Shown piece by piece: positions 53,929 to 63,699 of a stretch of DNA of 64,000 bases. Source of the DNA: DATEDA01 sp963789885 (lineage in GTDB: Bacteria > Pseudomonadota > Gammaproteobacteria > Burkholderiales > SG8-39); assembly GCA_963789885.1 (NCBI GenBank), contig CAWBNB010000003.1:62001-126000 (forward strand), written 5' to 3'. The notes under the pieces were generated by a model. It searched no databases. It worked only from the letters and a program-made list of their open reading frames with translations, and was not told where the DNA came from. Within the stretch, counting starts at the first letter, position 1; the number at the start of each line of letters is the position of its first letter. Both the position numbers and the translations under genes were made by a program.

Positions 53929-54162
53929 ATGCACATCCTCCGACTCGGCTTGATCGCCATCGTTCTCGTGCTCTCCGGGTCGGCCAACGCGCGTAGCGCC
54001 GTCGAACAGACGATATACGTCCCCGGGCGCGAATCGCCGACGGGCGCGAGGGCGGGTTTCGACCAAGCGCCGGTGGACGCGGTGCTACCCTGCGACTGGC
54101 GGCCAAGAGATTCGCACGAGGACATGGGCGGCTGGACTTGCGGAGAGAATCTCAACCGATAA
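53929..54162 (+). CDS. Small exported protein with two cysteines (77 aa)
   Basis: The product has a signal peptide (MHILRLGLIAIVLVLSGSAN, cleaved near ANA) and a short mature part with two Cys (VLPCDWRPRDSHEDMGGWTC) that could form one disulfide. No ribosome-binding site is obvious and the frame extends further upstream. No family is recognised. It lies next to the transposase relic. Confidence 0.5.
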   Translation: MHILRLGLIAIVLVLSGSANARSAVEQTIYVPGRESPTGARAGFDQAPVDAVLPCDWRPRDSHEDMGGWTCGENLNR

Positions 54163-54239
54163 TCACCCGCGGGACGCGCACGCCGACATGGGACACACGC
54201 GGATGAGCGCGATCGAGCTCACGACCCAAGGCTCCGCGG

Positions 54240-54400
54240 GCAGCTACTTGTCGTCCTCCAGCATCGAACGCCGCTCGTCGCGTTTCAACCAGGCTGAGGT
54301 AGCTGAGCGTCGAATTCCACCGGCGAGGATTGCAGAAGCGCTCGATGTTGTGGAGAAGGTCGGCACAGGCCTCGCCGCGGGCCGGTCGCCAAGCAGCTAA
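54240..54400 (-). pseudogene. IS3-family transposase C-terminal relic
   Basis: On the minus strand the translation EACADLLHNIERFCNPRRWN and STLSYLSLVETRR matches the end of IS3-family OrfB transposases (consensus I-E-x-F-Y-N-x-x-R-x-H-S-T-L-x-Y-x-S-P-x-E). The usual Tyr and His are replaced (FCNPRRWNS) and no complete frame, orfA or terminal repeats are visible, so only a decayed fragment remains. Confidence 0.7.
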
Positions 54401-54480
54401 AACGGTGCAACAAGCTATAACGTCATGGATCGCGCAAAGGCGTGGGGCTCTTCCGTTTCATGGGGGCACTGCGCGCGGCG

Positions 54481-55359
54481 TTAGGTAGGTGGCTTTTCGC
54501 CCGCCGCCTGCAGGAACACCGCGCAGGCGTCAAGCTTCCCAAGTTGGGCGCGCCGCGCTGCATGGTACTGGCTGCGCACGAGCGCGGCGATCGGCGCTGG
54601 GCGGTCGAGCTCCTGCGCGAGCGCGAGAAAATAGCGCAGATCCTTCTCCATCAGCTCAAGCTGGAAGAGGGGCGCGAAGTCGCGCTGGAAGATCTTGGGC
54701 AGCTTGGTCTTGACCAGCCGCGAACCCGCCGCTCCCTCGCCGAGAACCTCCAGAACGGCGGAGCGATCGAGGCCCGCGGCTTCGGCGACTTGCGCGGCTT
54801 CGGCCAGCGCTGCGGTGACGCTCCCGCTTAGCATGTTATTGATGAGCTTGAGCGTCGCTCCCGCTCCTGACTCGCCGACCCGCCGCGCGAAACGCCCCAT
54901 GGCGGTAAAGAGCGGCTGGGCCTGGTCGAAAGCCGCCTGCGCGCCGCCGACGACGAAGACGAGCTCGTGGCTCTGCGCCTGCGCGATGGAGCCGAGGACC
55001 GGCGCGTCGAGGTAGGCAACGCCACGCCTGGCTGCAGCCGCAGCGATTTCGCGTGCGAGCGCCGGCGAGTTGGTGCTCGAGTCAATGATGATCGCGCCTT
55101 GCGCGGCAGTACCCACTACGCCCGATGCGCCAAGCATTACCTCGCGGCTTGCAACGTCGTCCGCGACAATCGAAACGACGAACTGCGCCTCGCGTGCCGC
55201 TGCGCCTGGCGAATCGGCGGTCTCGATGCCGTTCTCCGCAAACGGCTTCGCCTTCGTGCGGTCGCGGTTCCACACGCGCAGCTTGTGACCTGCCTGATGC
55301 AGGTTCAGGGCCATGCGCGATCCCATCGCGCCCAATCCGACAAAACCAACAATGCTCAT
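54481..55359 (-). CDS. Beta-hydroxyacid dehydrogenase (3-hydroxyisobutyrate dehydrogenase family)
   Basis: The 292-residue NAD(P)-dependent enzyme has the Rossmann start IVGFVGLGAMGSRMALNLHQ, AGHKLRVWNRDRTKAKPFAE, the substrate motif DAPVLGSIAQAQSHELVFVV and catalytic Lys in GAGATLKLINNMLSGS. Members oxidise 3-hydroxyisobutyrate, tartronate semialdehyde, glyoxylate/succinic semialdehyde or similar; the motif D-A-P-V-L-G fits the succinic-semialdehyde/glyoxylate reductase type. It stands alone between the IS3 relic and the dioxygenase gene. The substrate cannot be fixed from sequence. Confidence 0.88.
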   Translation of the reverse strand: MSIVGFVGLGAMGSRMALNLHQAGHKLRVWNRDRTKAKPFAENGIETADSPGAAAREAQFVVSIVADDVASREVMLGASGVVGTAAQGAIIIDSSTNSPALAREIAAAAARRGVAYLDAPVLGSIAQAQSHELVFVVGGAQAAFDQAQPLFTAMGRFARRVGESGAGATLKLINNMLSGSVTAALAEAAQVAEAAGLDRSAVLEVLGEGAAGSRLVKTKLPKIFQRDFAPLFQLELMEKDLRYFLALAQELDRPAPIAALVRSQYHAARRAQLGKLDACAVFLQAAGEKPPT

Positions 55360-55562
55360 GCTTTCTCCTTGTCCTGCTTCAGTCCAAGCGTTGATTCAAT
55401 TGCCAACTCGTCGAGGCTGCCCAGTGCCAACGCAGGGGTCGAGGACCGGATCGCGGTGTCGCGCCACCCTCGCAGCGCTTTATGCACCGACGCCGGCCCT
55501 GACCCGACTTAAGGTAGATCGCCTATCGGCGGCAGCGTTTCGCCGGTGCGACCGCCTGTATC

Positions 55563-56426
55563 TCAGGCCCCGTAGGCGGCGATCGGCGGACCCTTGATTT
55601 GAGTGCGATGCATGATGCGCCTCGCCGCGGGATCGAACGGATCACGCCGGTGCAGCGTGCAGCGGTTGTCCCAGAGAACGAGGTCGCTACGCTGCCATAC
55701 CTGCCGGAAGGAAAATTCCGGTCGCGTCGCGTGCGCCCAAAGGCGATCGAGCAGCGCCTCGCTCTCTTCCAGGTCCAGGCCAACGATATAGCCGTTCCGG
55801 CGCCGGCCCAGGAACAGCGCCGCACGCCCGGTCTCCGGATGGATGATGACAAGCGGATGCCGGGCGCCGGGCGCCTGGCGGGGGTCGGCGACAGGCTGCA
55901 TGCCCTTTCGCATGACGCCCGCACTGTTGTACGTTGCGTCATGAACGGCTCTGCGGCCCGCGATGGCCGCCCTCAGGTCCGCGGGAAGCGTCTCGTAGGC
56001 TAGGTACATGTTCGACCAGTAGGTATCGCCGCCGCCCGGCGGAACCTCGAGAGCGTGCAGGAGCGCCGCGCGGGGCGGTACCTCTGCATAGGTCATGTCA
56101 CAGTGCCAGGTCGCCTCGCCGTCGCCGAGGCTGCCGATCGGCTTGCCCTCCACCTTCACGTTGGAGATCACGTTGATCTCCGGAAACGCGGGAATGTACG
56201 GGGCACCGTAAGGGTTGGGGCCCGGAGGATCGAGCTCCCCGAAGAGCCGGCTGAAGGCGAGCAACTCGGGATCGGTGAGCGCCTGACCCCGAAACCGGAG
56301 CACGAGATACTCGTGCCACGCGTCCTTGATTTCGGAGAGCGTCGCACGATCCACTGCGCGCAGATCCACGCCGCCGACCTCGGCGCCGAGGGCTTGGCCC
56401 AGTGCTGTCACGCTGATCCGCGCCAT
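55563..56426 (-). CDS. TauD/TfdA-family Fe(II)/2-oxoglutarate dioxygenase
   Basis: The 287-residue product has the TauD layout: LGAEVGGVDLRAVDRATLSE, LVLRFRGQALTDPELLAFSR, the iron ligands H-x-D in ATWHCDMTYAEVPPRAALLH and distal His in LVLWDNRCTLHRRDPFDPAA, and the 2-oxoglutarate Arg in RRIMHRTQIKG. Members hydroxylate taurine, alkyl sulfates, 2,4-D or other small acids. The start is the ATG after GAGGAATC. No sulfonate transporter is next to it, so the substrate is open. Confidence 0.9.
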   Translation of the reverse strand: MARISVTALGQALGAEVGGVDLRAVDRATLSEIKDAWHEYLVLRFRGQALTDPELLAFSRLFGELDPPGPNPYGAPYIPAFPEINVISNVKVEGKPIGSLGDGEATWHCDMTYAEVPPRAALLHALEVPPGGGDTYWSNMYLAYETLPADLRAAIAGRRAVHDATYNSAGVMRKGMQPVADPRQAPGARHPLVIIHPETGRAALFLGRRRNGYIVGLDLEESEALLDRLWAHATRPEFSFRQVWQRSDLVLWDNRCTLHRRDPFDPAARRIMHRTQIKGPPIAAYGA

Positions 56427-56784
56427 TCCGATTCCTCGGTACTCTGCCGGGGTCAAGCGTATTCCAACGCCGGGCAGCGGTGCAAGTAGCTGCGCCGGGA
56501 GCCGAGCGAGTTCCCATGCCGACTTTGCAGTGCGGCGAGATCGCCAGACCGAGCCGCGTCGACCCCGCCGAAAACGACAATCGTGGAGTTGCTCGACCGA
56601 TCAGCGGCACACCGCAGGGAGCGCCCCGGGAGATTGATCGAGTCCGAACGCCGCACAGACGGTGCGGTTCTCCGGAACGCTTCCCGCCGCCGTCCGAGCA
56701 ACCAAGTCCAAGACTGGGCGCTGGCAGCGGCTGGAATTGCCTTAACATCGAGCAGGCGTCGATCCAGCGCGAGACAGACCACCG
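56427..56784. other. Intergenic stretch between dioxygenase and OYE genes
   Basis: This 358-bp divergent region has no convincing gene; the open frames in it have mixed codon use and no ribosome-binding sites. It presumably holds the two promoters, but I recognise neither a -35/-10 pair nor a -24/-12 motif. Confidence 0.5.
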
Positions 56785-57918
56785 ATGGGTAGCGACCTTT
56801 TCACTTCATTCACGATCCGCGGGCTGGAGCTCGCGAACCGAGTCGTCGTCGCGCCGATGTGCCAGTACAGCGCGCAGGACGGCTGCATGGGCGACTGGCA
56901 CCTGATGCACCTCGGACACCTCGCCCTCTCCGGCGCGGGGCTGGTGATGACCGAAATGACGGACGTCGAGCCGCAGGGGCGGATCGGACCGTACTGCGTC
57001 GGTCTGTACTCTGACGAGACCGAAGTGGCGATGCGCCGTGTGGTCGAGTTTTGCCGCCGCCATGGGCGCACGCGGCTTGGCCTGCAGCTCGCGCATGCCG
57101 GGCGCAAGAGCTCGGTGCTGCCGCCGTGGCAGGGACGGCGGCCACTCCTGCCCCACGAGGGCGGCTGGCAACCGGTTGCCCCGTCGCCGATCCGGGCGTT
57201 CGACGGCGGTCTCACACCGCGCGAGCTGACGCGGGATGACATCGCAGCCTTGACCGCGAAGTTTGTCCACACGGTGCAACGTGCCGAGCGAATCGGCTTC
57301 GATCTCCTCGAACTGCACGGGGCTCACGGGTACCTCATTCACCAGTTCCTGTCGCCGATCACCAACCGCCGCAGCGACGCCTACGGCGGCTCGCTCGAGA
57401 ACCGCATGCGCTTCCCGCTCGATCTCTTTGCGGCGATGCGCGCGGCCTGGCCGGAGCGCAAGCCTCTTGGCGTGAAGCTGTCGGCAGTCGACTGGCTGGA
57501 CGGCGGCTGGTCGATGTCCGACACGCTGGAATTCTGTCGTCGGCTTCGTGCGCTCGGGTGCGACTACGCGGTCGTGTCGAGCGGAGGTATCGTCTGGGAC
57601 GAGAAGATCCCGACGGCACCCGGATTTCAGGTCCCGTTCGCCGCCGAGATCCGGCGCGAGACAGGAATGCACGTGACGGCGGTCGGCCTGATCACCGAGC
57701 CCGCGCACGCGGAGCGGATCGTGTCCTCCGGCGATGCCGATCTGATCGCGCTGGCACGTGGAATGCTGTGGGATCCACGGTGGCCGTGGCATGCGGCCGA
57801 GGCGCTGGGGGCAAACGTGCAGTTGCCGGACCAGTACTCGCGCGCGCAGCCGCGACTCGTGCACGACACGTTCGCGACCCGGGAGGCGGGACGCAGCGTC
57901 AAGGCCGCGCGAGCCTAG
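56785..57918 (+). CDS. Old Yellow Enzyme family NADH:flavin oxidoreductase (YqjM-like)
   Basis: The 377-residue FMN enzyme has FTSFTIRGLELANRVVVAPM, CQYSAQDGCMGDWHLMHLGH, GLQLAHAGRKSSVLPPWQG, GFDLLELHGAHGYLIHQFLS (substrate-binding His pair), PITNRRSDAYGGSLENRMRF and the C-terminal FMN phosphate loop region SSGDADLIALARGML. The N-terminal Cys in APMCQYSA is typical of the YqjM (thermophilic-like) subgroup, where it tunes FMN. It reduces activated C=C bonds. It lies 58 bp before the hydantoinase pair and may be part of the same catabolic unit. Confidence 0.92.
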   Translation: MGSDLFTSFTIRGLELANRVVVAPMCQYSAQDGCMGDWHLMHLGHLALSGAGLVMTEMTDVEPQGRIGPYCVGLYSDETEVAMRRVVEFCRRHGRTRLGLQLAHAGRKSSVLPPWQGRRPLLPHEGGWQPVAPSPIRAFDGGLTPRELTRDDIAALTAKFVHTVQRAERIGFDLLELHGAHGYLIHQFLSPITNRRSDAYGGSLENRMRFPLDLFAAMRAAWPERKPLGVKLSAVDWLDGGWSMSDTLEFCRRLRALGCDYAVVSSGGIVWDEKIPTAPGFQVPFAAEIRRETGMHVTAVGLITEPAHAERIVSSGDADLIALARGMLWDPRWPWHAAEALGANVQLPDQYSRAQPRLVHDTFATREAGRSVKAARA

Positions 57919-57976
57919 CCGGTCTTGCCGGCGGCCGCGGTGAAGCACGCTACGCTTTTCTCGTGTCCCCGAGACA

Positions 57977-60085
57977 GTGACGGCTGAAACCGGACGGCGT
58001 GCTCGCTACCGATTCGCGTTCGATATCGGTGGGACCTTCACGGACCTCGTGTTGTCCGGCTCGGACGGCGCCGCTTTCGCCTGCAAGGTCCTCAGCCGAC
58101 CGGACGACGTCGTCGCACCGATCCTCGAGGGGTTGCAGCGAATGCTCGGCCGGGAAGGGATCCGGAGCGATGAGGTCGAGCAGGTGATCGCCGGGGCGAC
58201 CACCGCGGTGACGAACCTCGTGATCGAAGGCAAGGGCGCGCGCACGGGCTTGATCGCGACGCGCGGATTCCGCGACGTCATCGAGATCGGCCGCGAGCTG
58301 CGGTATGACGTCTACGATCTCGAGGCTCGCTATCCTGACCCGCTCGTGCCGCGAGAGCTGCGCATCGAGGTGACCGAGCGGATCGATCATCGCGGTGAAG
58401 TGCTCCAGCCTCTGACCGACGAAGAGATCGAGGACGCCCTGAAGCGGCTGCTGGCAGGCGGGGCGCAGTCGATCGCGGTGTGCTTGCTCCATGCGTATCG
58501 CAACCCGGTCCACGAGGAACGCATCCGCGCGGTCGCGCAGAGGGTCGCTCCGGGGATCGCGCTGTCGCTCTCCTCGGAGGTCGTTTCCGAGATCCGCGAA
58601 TACGAGCGTACGGTGGCGACGGTCCTGAACGCGTACGTGATGCCGGCCATCGCGGGATATCTCTCTCGGGTCGAGACCGACCTCGAGGCCCGGGGCGTGC
58701 GCGCGACGCTCCGGATCATGCAATCGAACGGCGGCATCATCTCGCGCCAGCTCGGCGAGCGTGTCCCGATTCGCCTGCTGGAATCCGGTCCGGCTGCGGG
58801 TGCGCTCGGCGCCTGCATGATCGCGCGTCGCACAGGAAGACCGGACCTGCTGGCGTTCGACATGGGAGGTACCACGGCAAAGGCCTGCCTCGTATCCGGC
58901 GGGGCGCCCGAGATTACGACCGAGTTCGAGACGGCGCGCGTGCGCCGCTTCAAGAAGGGGAGCGGCCTGCCGGTCCGACTGCCCATCGTTGATCTGATCG
59001 AGATCGGAGCGGGCGGCGGGAGCATCGCGGCGGTCGATGCAACCGGGTTGCTGAAGGTCGGCCCCTCCAGCGCGGGCTCGCATCCCGGGCCCGCCTGCTA
59101 CGGCCTGGGTGGCGTCGAACCGACAGTGACCGATGCTGCGCTCCTCCTCGGCTATCTCGAACCGGCTGGATCGCTGAGTGGCGCGGTGACGCTGCGGCGC
59201 GAGCTCGCGGAGCGGGCGATCGGCTCGCGCATCGCCGAGCGGCTCGGAATGAGCGTCATCGAAGCTGCGAGCGGGATTCACCGCATCGTGTGCGAGCAGA
59301 TGGCGGCCGCCGCCAAGGTCCATGCGGCGGAGAAGGGCAGGGACATCCGCCGCTACACGCTCCTCGCGTTCGGCGGTGCCGGGCCCATCCATGCGCGCGA
59401 GGTCGCACGCCGTATCGGCTGCAGTGAGATCCTGGTCCCGGCAAACGCGGGCGTGTTCTCTGCGGTGGGTCTGCTTGGCGCGCCGATGAAGGTGGACGCG
59501 GTGAGGACGCATCGCGCGAACCTTGGCGCCCTCGACTCGGCCGAGGTCGAGGCGCTGTACGCCGACATGGCGCGGCGATTGCGAGCCGACCTCGTCGCCG
59601 CGGGTGTGTCGGCGGACCGGATCGTCTATCGGCGGAGCGCCGATATGCGCTACGTCGGGCAGGGCTTCGAAGTCAACACCCTGCTGCCGGGATCGCTTCT
59701 CGAGGCCGGGACGAGCACGCTCGCGGCCCTCTTCCACGAAGCATACGAGCGGCAGTACGGGCACCGGCTCGCCGACCAGCCGATCGAGGCGCTCAACTGG
59801 CGCCTGGACGCGACCGCGCGGGTCGAGTGGCCGGACATCGCGTGGCGCCCGGAGCGTGCCGTGCGCGCGGACGCGACGCGCGCTCGCCCGGCGTTCTTTC
59901 CCGACGAGGGCCGTTTCCTCGAGACGGCGGTCCTCACCGAGGGAGATCTTGCTGACGGGGCGTGGCGCGACGGCCCCGTGCTGATCGAGCAGGCGGGATC
60001 CACCGTCGTCGTCGGGCCGGGCGATCGCTACGCGATGGACGATGAAGGCCACATTCGCGTGATCCTCGGCCGCGTCCGAGAATGA
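57977..60085 (+). CDS. Hydantoinase/oxoprolinase subunit A (first copy)
   Basis: The 702-residue GTG-started protein has the ATPase-type actin fold of HyuA/5-oxoprolinase: RYRFAFDIGGTFTDLVLSGS, VIAGATTAVTNLVIEGKGAR, GLIATRGFRDVIEIGRELRY, NGGIISRQLGERVPIRLLES, DLLAFDMGGTTAKACLVSGG, GAGGGSIAAVDATGLLKVGP and LLAFGGAGPIHAREVARRIG. With subunit B it opens cyclic amides (hydantoins, 5-oxoproline, or N-methylhydantoin/acetone-carboxylase-like substrates) at the cost of ATP. Its stop overlaps the subunit B ATG (ATGA). The actual substrate is unknown. Confidence 0.92.
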   Translation: MTAETGRRARYRFAFDIGGTFTDLVLSGSDGAAFACKVLSRPDDVVAPILEGLQRMLGREGIRSDEVEQVIAGATTAVTNLVIEGKGARTGLIATRGFRDVIEIGRELRYDVYDLEARYPDPLVPRELRIEVTERIDHRGEVLQPLTDEEIEDALKRLLAGGAQSIAVCLLHAYRNPVHEERIRAVAQRVAPGIALSLSSEVVSEIREYERTVATVLNAYVMPAIAGYLSRVETDLEARGVRATLRIMQSNGGIISRQLGERVPIRLLESGPAAGALGACMIARRTGRPDLLAFDMGGTTAKACLVSGGAPEITTEFETARVRRFKKGSGLPVRLPIVDLIEIGAGGGSIAAVDATGLLKVGPSSAGSHPGPACYGLGGVEPTVTDAALLLGYLEPAGSLSGAVTLRRELAERAIGSRIAERLGMSVIEAASGIHRIVCEQMAAAAKVHAAEKGRDIRRYTLLAFGGAGPIHAREVARRIGCSEILVPANAGVFSAVGLLGAPMKVDAVRTHRANLGALDSAEVEALYADMARRLRADLVAAGVSADRIVYRRSADMRYVGQGFEVNTLLPGSLLEAGTSTLAALFHEAYERQYGHRLADQPIEALNWRLDATARVEWPDIAWRPERAVRADATRARPAFFPDEGRFLETAVLTEGDLADGAWRDGPVLIEQAGSTVVVGPGDRYAMDDEGHIRVILGRVRE

Positions 60086-61626
60086 ACCCCATCGACCTCG
60101 AGATCTATTGGAACCGCCTGATCGCCATCGTCGACGAGGCGGGGGCCGCGCTGAAGCGCACCTCGTTTTCGACCGTGGTGCGCGAGTCGAACGACTTCGC
60201 CGTGGTGTTGCTCGATCAGGACGGTCGCCTGCTGGCGCAGTCGACCTGGAGCGTGCCCGGGTTCATCGGGACCGCACCGCGGTCCCTGCGCGGGATGCTG
60301 AGCGTCATCCGCCGGGAGGCGCTGCGCCCCGGCGACATCCTGTTCACCAACGACCCGTGGATCGGCACCGGCCACCTGCCGGATTCGACGATGGCAGCAC
60401 CTGTCTTCAGCGATGAACGCATCGTCGCCTTCGTGGTGGCGGTGGCCCACCTCTCCGACGTGGGCGGACGGCAGTGGTCTGCGGATGCGGCCGAGCTCTA
60501 CGAGGAAGGGGTGCGCTTTCCCGTCGTCAAGATCGTGGAGGAGGGTCGTTTCAACGCTCTTGTGCTCGCCTTGCTCGAAGCGAACGTGCGGCTCCCCGAG
60601 CAGGTACGAGGTGACATCAACGCGCAGATCGTGGCGATCCGCGTGGTACAGCGTCGTCTTGCGGAGATGCTCGCCGAATACCGCCTGCCGGATATCGACG
60701 CGATCGCGCAGGCGATCTACCGGGCATCACGCGACGCCGCCCTTCGTGAGATTCGGCGTATCCCGCCCGGCGTCTACTCGGGATCGGTCGAGGCGGACGG
60801 CTGGGACGAGCCGATCCGGATCACGGCGCGGGTCGACGTCTCCGCGGACGGCATACGGGTCGATTATGCCGGAAGCTCGGCGCAGGTCGGCTATGGAGTC
60901 AACGAGACCTTCAACCATACCTACGCCTACACGCTCTACCCGTTCAAGTGCATGCTGAGCCCTGCGGTCCCCAACAACGAGGGCTTCACGAGCCTCTTCG
61001 AGGTCCACGCGCCTGCGGGCTCGATCGTGAACGCGAAGCCGCCGGCCGCCGTGGGGGCGCGGCATCTCGTCGGTCACCTGCTGCAGGGCGCGATCTTCCA
61101 GGCGCTCGCGCCGGTGATGCCCGATCGCGTGCAAGCCGACAGCGGGACGCCGCTGTGGAGCGTGCTGCTCCGCGGAGTCGATCCGGCACGCGATGAATCG
61201 TTCTCCACCATACTGTTCTTCAACGGCGGCATGGGCGCGATGCGCGATCGCGACGGCATCGCCGCGATCAGCTTTCCCGGCAACATCTCGAACACACCGA
61301 TCGAGGTCACCGAGGCTCTCGCGCCGGTCCTCTTCACCGCGAAGCGGCTGGACGAGGGATCGGGCGGCGACGGGACCCGGCGGGGCGGTGAGGGGCAGAT
61401 CGTCGCGTTCGTTTCGCGATGGCCGGGAATCATCCGCGTCTCGCTCCTCACCGAGCGCGTCCGGATGCCGGCGAAGGGATTGCTTGGGGGAGCGGCCGGC
61501 AGGACCGGATACGTGCATCGAAACGGCATGCCCGTCGAGCAGACGAAGGGCATGGTCGATCTCAGGACCGGGGACCTCCTGGAGCTCAGGCTTCCAGGCG
61601 GGGGCGGATTCGGGGCGCCTCGCTGA
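60082..61626 (+). CDS. Hydantoinase/oxoprolinase subunit B
   Basis: The 514-residue protein is a typical HyuB: MNPIDLEIYWNRLIAIVDEA, GAALKRTSFSTVVRESNDFA, GDILFTNDPWIGTGHLPDST, VAVAHLSDVGGRQWSADAAE, NFNHTYAYT-like VNETFNHTYAYTLYPFKCML, and the Gly-rich end LELRLPGGGGFGAPR. It forms the catalytic half with subunit A. Its 3' end overlaps the convergent second subunit-A gene by 41 bp, so the two transcripts collide there. Confidence 0.92.
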   Translation: MNPIDLEIYWNRLIAIVDEAGAALKRTSFSTVVRESNDFAVVLLDQDGRLLAQSTWSVPGFIGTAPRSLRGMLSVIRREALRPGDILFTNDPWIGTGHLPDSTMAAPVFSDERIVAFVVAVAHLSDVGGRQWSADAAELYEEGVRFPVVKIVEEGRFNALVLALLEANVRLPEQVRGDINAQIVAIRVVQRRLAEMLAEYRLPDIDAIAQAIYRASRDAALREIRRIPPGVYSGSVEADGWDEPIRITARVDVSADGIRVDYAGSSAQVGYGVNETFNHTYAYTLYPFKCMLSPAVPNNEGFTSLFEVHAPAGSIVNAKPPAAVGARHLVGHLLQGAIFQALAPVMPDRVQADSGTPLWSVLLRGVDPARDESFSTILFFNGGMGAMRDRDGIAAISFPGNISNTPIEVTEALAPVLFTAKRLDEGSGGDGTRRGGEGQIVAFVSRWPGIIRVSLLTERVRMPAKGLLGGAAGRTGYVHRNGMPVEQTKGMVDLRTGDLLELRLPGGGGFGAPR

Positions 61627-63688
61627 GACCGGGCGCTTCGTTCCTCGCCGCGGCCGCCGCGGACTGGAGGCAGATCAGGGCGCCGCTTTCGTGCACCCGG
61701 GCGGACCAACCCGGGGGGAGTACTGAGGTCCCACCGGCCTCCTCGACAATTGCAGGCCCCTCGATCACCTGTCCGGCGCGCATCGCGTCGCGCCGATATA
61801 CCGGGCACTCTCGCCAGTCCGAGAACCACACTGCGCGTCGCTCGAGCAGCGGGTCGGCAAGCTCGGGGCTGAACTTCAGCGCAGGCTTGTCGACTAGCCC
61901 CAGCGAGACCAGCCGGACGTTCACGATCTCGACGTCGTCGCCAGCGGCTGCATAGCCGAAGGTTTGCCGGTGACGGTCATCGAATGCCCTGCGCACGGGT
62001 GTCCAGTCGGGGTCCGCAGGGCTCCAGGGGGTCGGCAGCGTGAACGACTGCCCGGCGTATCGGACATCGAGCGAGAAATCGTGTCGCTGCCGGTTGGGCT
62101 CGACGCCGTCCGATTGCAACTGCTGCTCTGCAGCGGCGCGCATCGCAGCTGCGCGCCGCTTGAGGTCGTCGAGCTCGAGCGTGCTCAAGTTGCCTCCCCA
62201 GACCATGACCGCATCGCGCCGCAGATCCGCGAGCATCTGGCCGAGCGCGCAGAGGTGCCCCGGAAGGCGAGGGATCATAACGCGCGAGACTCCGAGCTCC
62301 TCGGCGACCTGGAAGACGTGCATCGGGCCTGCGCCGCCGAAGCCCACCAGCGTGAATTCACGCGGATCGAAGCCGCGGTGGACGGACACCTCGCGCACCG
62401 CTCCCGCCATCTTGATCACCGCGATCCTCAGTGCTCCATCGGCTAGCGCGACGATATCGGACGTTCCCATGCGTTCGGCGATTCGACGGAACGCCCCCTC
62501 GGCGAGGTTGCGGTCGAGCATCAGGCCGCCGGCGAGCGGGCGGTTCACCGGCAGGCGCCCGAGGATCAGATTCGCGTCGGAGATCGTGGGCTCACTGCCG
62601 CCATGCCCGTAACAGGCCGGCCCCGGGACCGCACCCGCGCTCTGTGGACCGATCTCCAGGGTGCCGTCGGGGCCGAGCCAGATGATCGATCCGCCGCCTG
62701 CGCCGATCGCGTGGATGTCGAGTTGCGGCATCTGCAACGGATAGGCGTCGATCTGATTGTCGAACGACATGCGCGCATTGAGCTCGTGAACCAGCGCAAC
62801 GTCGGTGCTGGTACCGCCCATGTCGAAGGTGATGATGTCGCGCAGCCCGGCGACTTCGGCCACCCGGATTGCGCCGCTTACACCGCCAACCGGGCCGGAA
62901 AGAAACGTCCCGGCCACTCGCCTCGCGGCTTGCGGCAGGGTCATCGCGCCGCCGTTCGAGCCCATGATGTTCACCGGGGCGCGCACGCCCCGCTCGCGCA
63001 GCGCCGCGGTGAGCGTATCGAGGTATTCGACCATGAGCGGCGTCAGGTAAGCGTTCAGCACGCACGTCGAGGTGCGCTCGAATTCGCCCCGTTCACGCAC
63101 CAGTGCGGCCGACTGCGACACGCTCGCCTCCGGCATCAGCTTCCGTAGCGCTTCCGCTGCCTCGACCTCGTTCGTCTCGTTGACGTGACTGTTGATGAAC
63201 GCCACCGCGACCGAGCGGATGCCTCGGTGTCGGAAGGCTTCCGCGATCGGGGCGAGGTCGGGCGCCCGTGCGGGGAGCTGGACCGTACCGTCGGCGGCCA
63301 CGCGCTCGGGCACCTCGTAGCGCAGGTCCCGTGGCACCAGTGCCGGTTGGCGCTGCCACGCCGTTTCGAACAGTCCGCCGACAAGCCGCCGGGCCTTGCC
63401 GATCTCCAGGACGTCGCGAAACCCCTCGGTTGTCACGAGACCGGTCGGCGCTCCCTTGCGCTCGAGCAGCGCGTTGGTGGCGATCGTCGTGCCGTGGACG
63501 AAGCCGAGGATCGCATCCGGCGCTATGCCAAGCGCGCCGAGGGCATCGAGTACACCGCGCCACTGCTGGCCGGGAATCGACGGGACCTTGGCCGCGTGCA
63601 GATGTGCCTGCGAAGCATCGTAGGCGAGGATGTCGGTGAACGTGCCACCGACATCGATACCGACGAGATAGCGGGGCGCGAGTCGCAC
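61586..63688 (-). CDS. Hydantoinase/oxoprolinase subunit A (second copy)
   Basis: The product (700 aa from the GTG before RLAPRYLVGIDVGGTFTDIL) is a second HyuA-type subunit: FVHGTTIATNALLERKGAPT, VTTEGFRDVLEIGKARR, NIMGSNGGAMTLPQAARRVA, DIITFDMGGTSTDVALVHEL, IGAGGGSIIWLGPDGTLEIG and FTLVGFGGAGPMHVFQVAEE. It differs clearly from the first copy. The second subunit B partner should lie elsewhere or be shared. A small beta-barrel protein gene is 11 bp upstream on the same strand. Confidence 0.9.
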   Translation of the reverse strand: MRLAPRYLVGIDVGGTFTDILAYDASQAHLHAAKVPSIPGQQWRGVLDALGALGIAPDAILGFVHGTTIATNALLERKGAPTGLVTTEGFRDVLEIGKARRLVGGLFETAWQRQPALVPRDLRYEVPERVAADGTVQLPARAPDLAPIAEAFRHRGIRSVAVAFINSHVNETNEVEAAEALRKLMPEASVSQSAALVRERGEFERTSTCVLNAYLTPLMVEYLDTLTAALRERGVRAPVNIMGSNGGAMTLPQAARRVAGTFLSGPVGGVSGAIRVAEVAGLRDIITFDMGGTSTDVALVHELNARMSFDNQIDAYPLQMPQLDIHAIGAGGGSIIWLGPDGTLEIGPQSAGAVPGPACYGHGGSEPTISDANLILGRLPVNRPLAGGLMLDRNLAEGAFRRIAERMGTSDIVALADGALRIAVIKMAGAVREVSVHRGFDPREFTLVGFGGAGPMHVFQVAEELGVSRVMIPRLPGHLCALGQMLADLRRDAVMVWGGNLSTLELDDLKRRAAAMRAAAEQQLQSDGVEPNRQRHDFSLDVRYAGQSFTLPTPWSPADPDWTPVRRAFDDRHRQTFGYAAAGDDVEIVNVRLVSLGLVDKPALKFSPELADPLLERRAVWFSDWRECPVYRRDAMRAGQVIEGPAIVEEAGGTSVLPPGWSARVHESGALICLQSAAAAARNEAPGLSEAPRIRPRLEA

Positions 63689-63699
63689 GCTCGGCTCTC

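Noticed and set aside
54188..54400. A 70-codon plus-strand frame in the gap before the dehydrogenase gene
   Set aside because: It is antisense to the IS3 transposase relic; the minus strand gives the recognisable protein.
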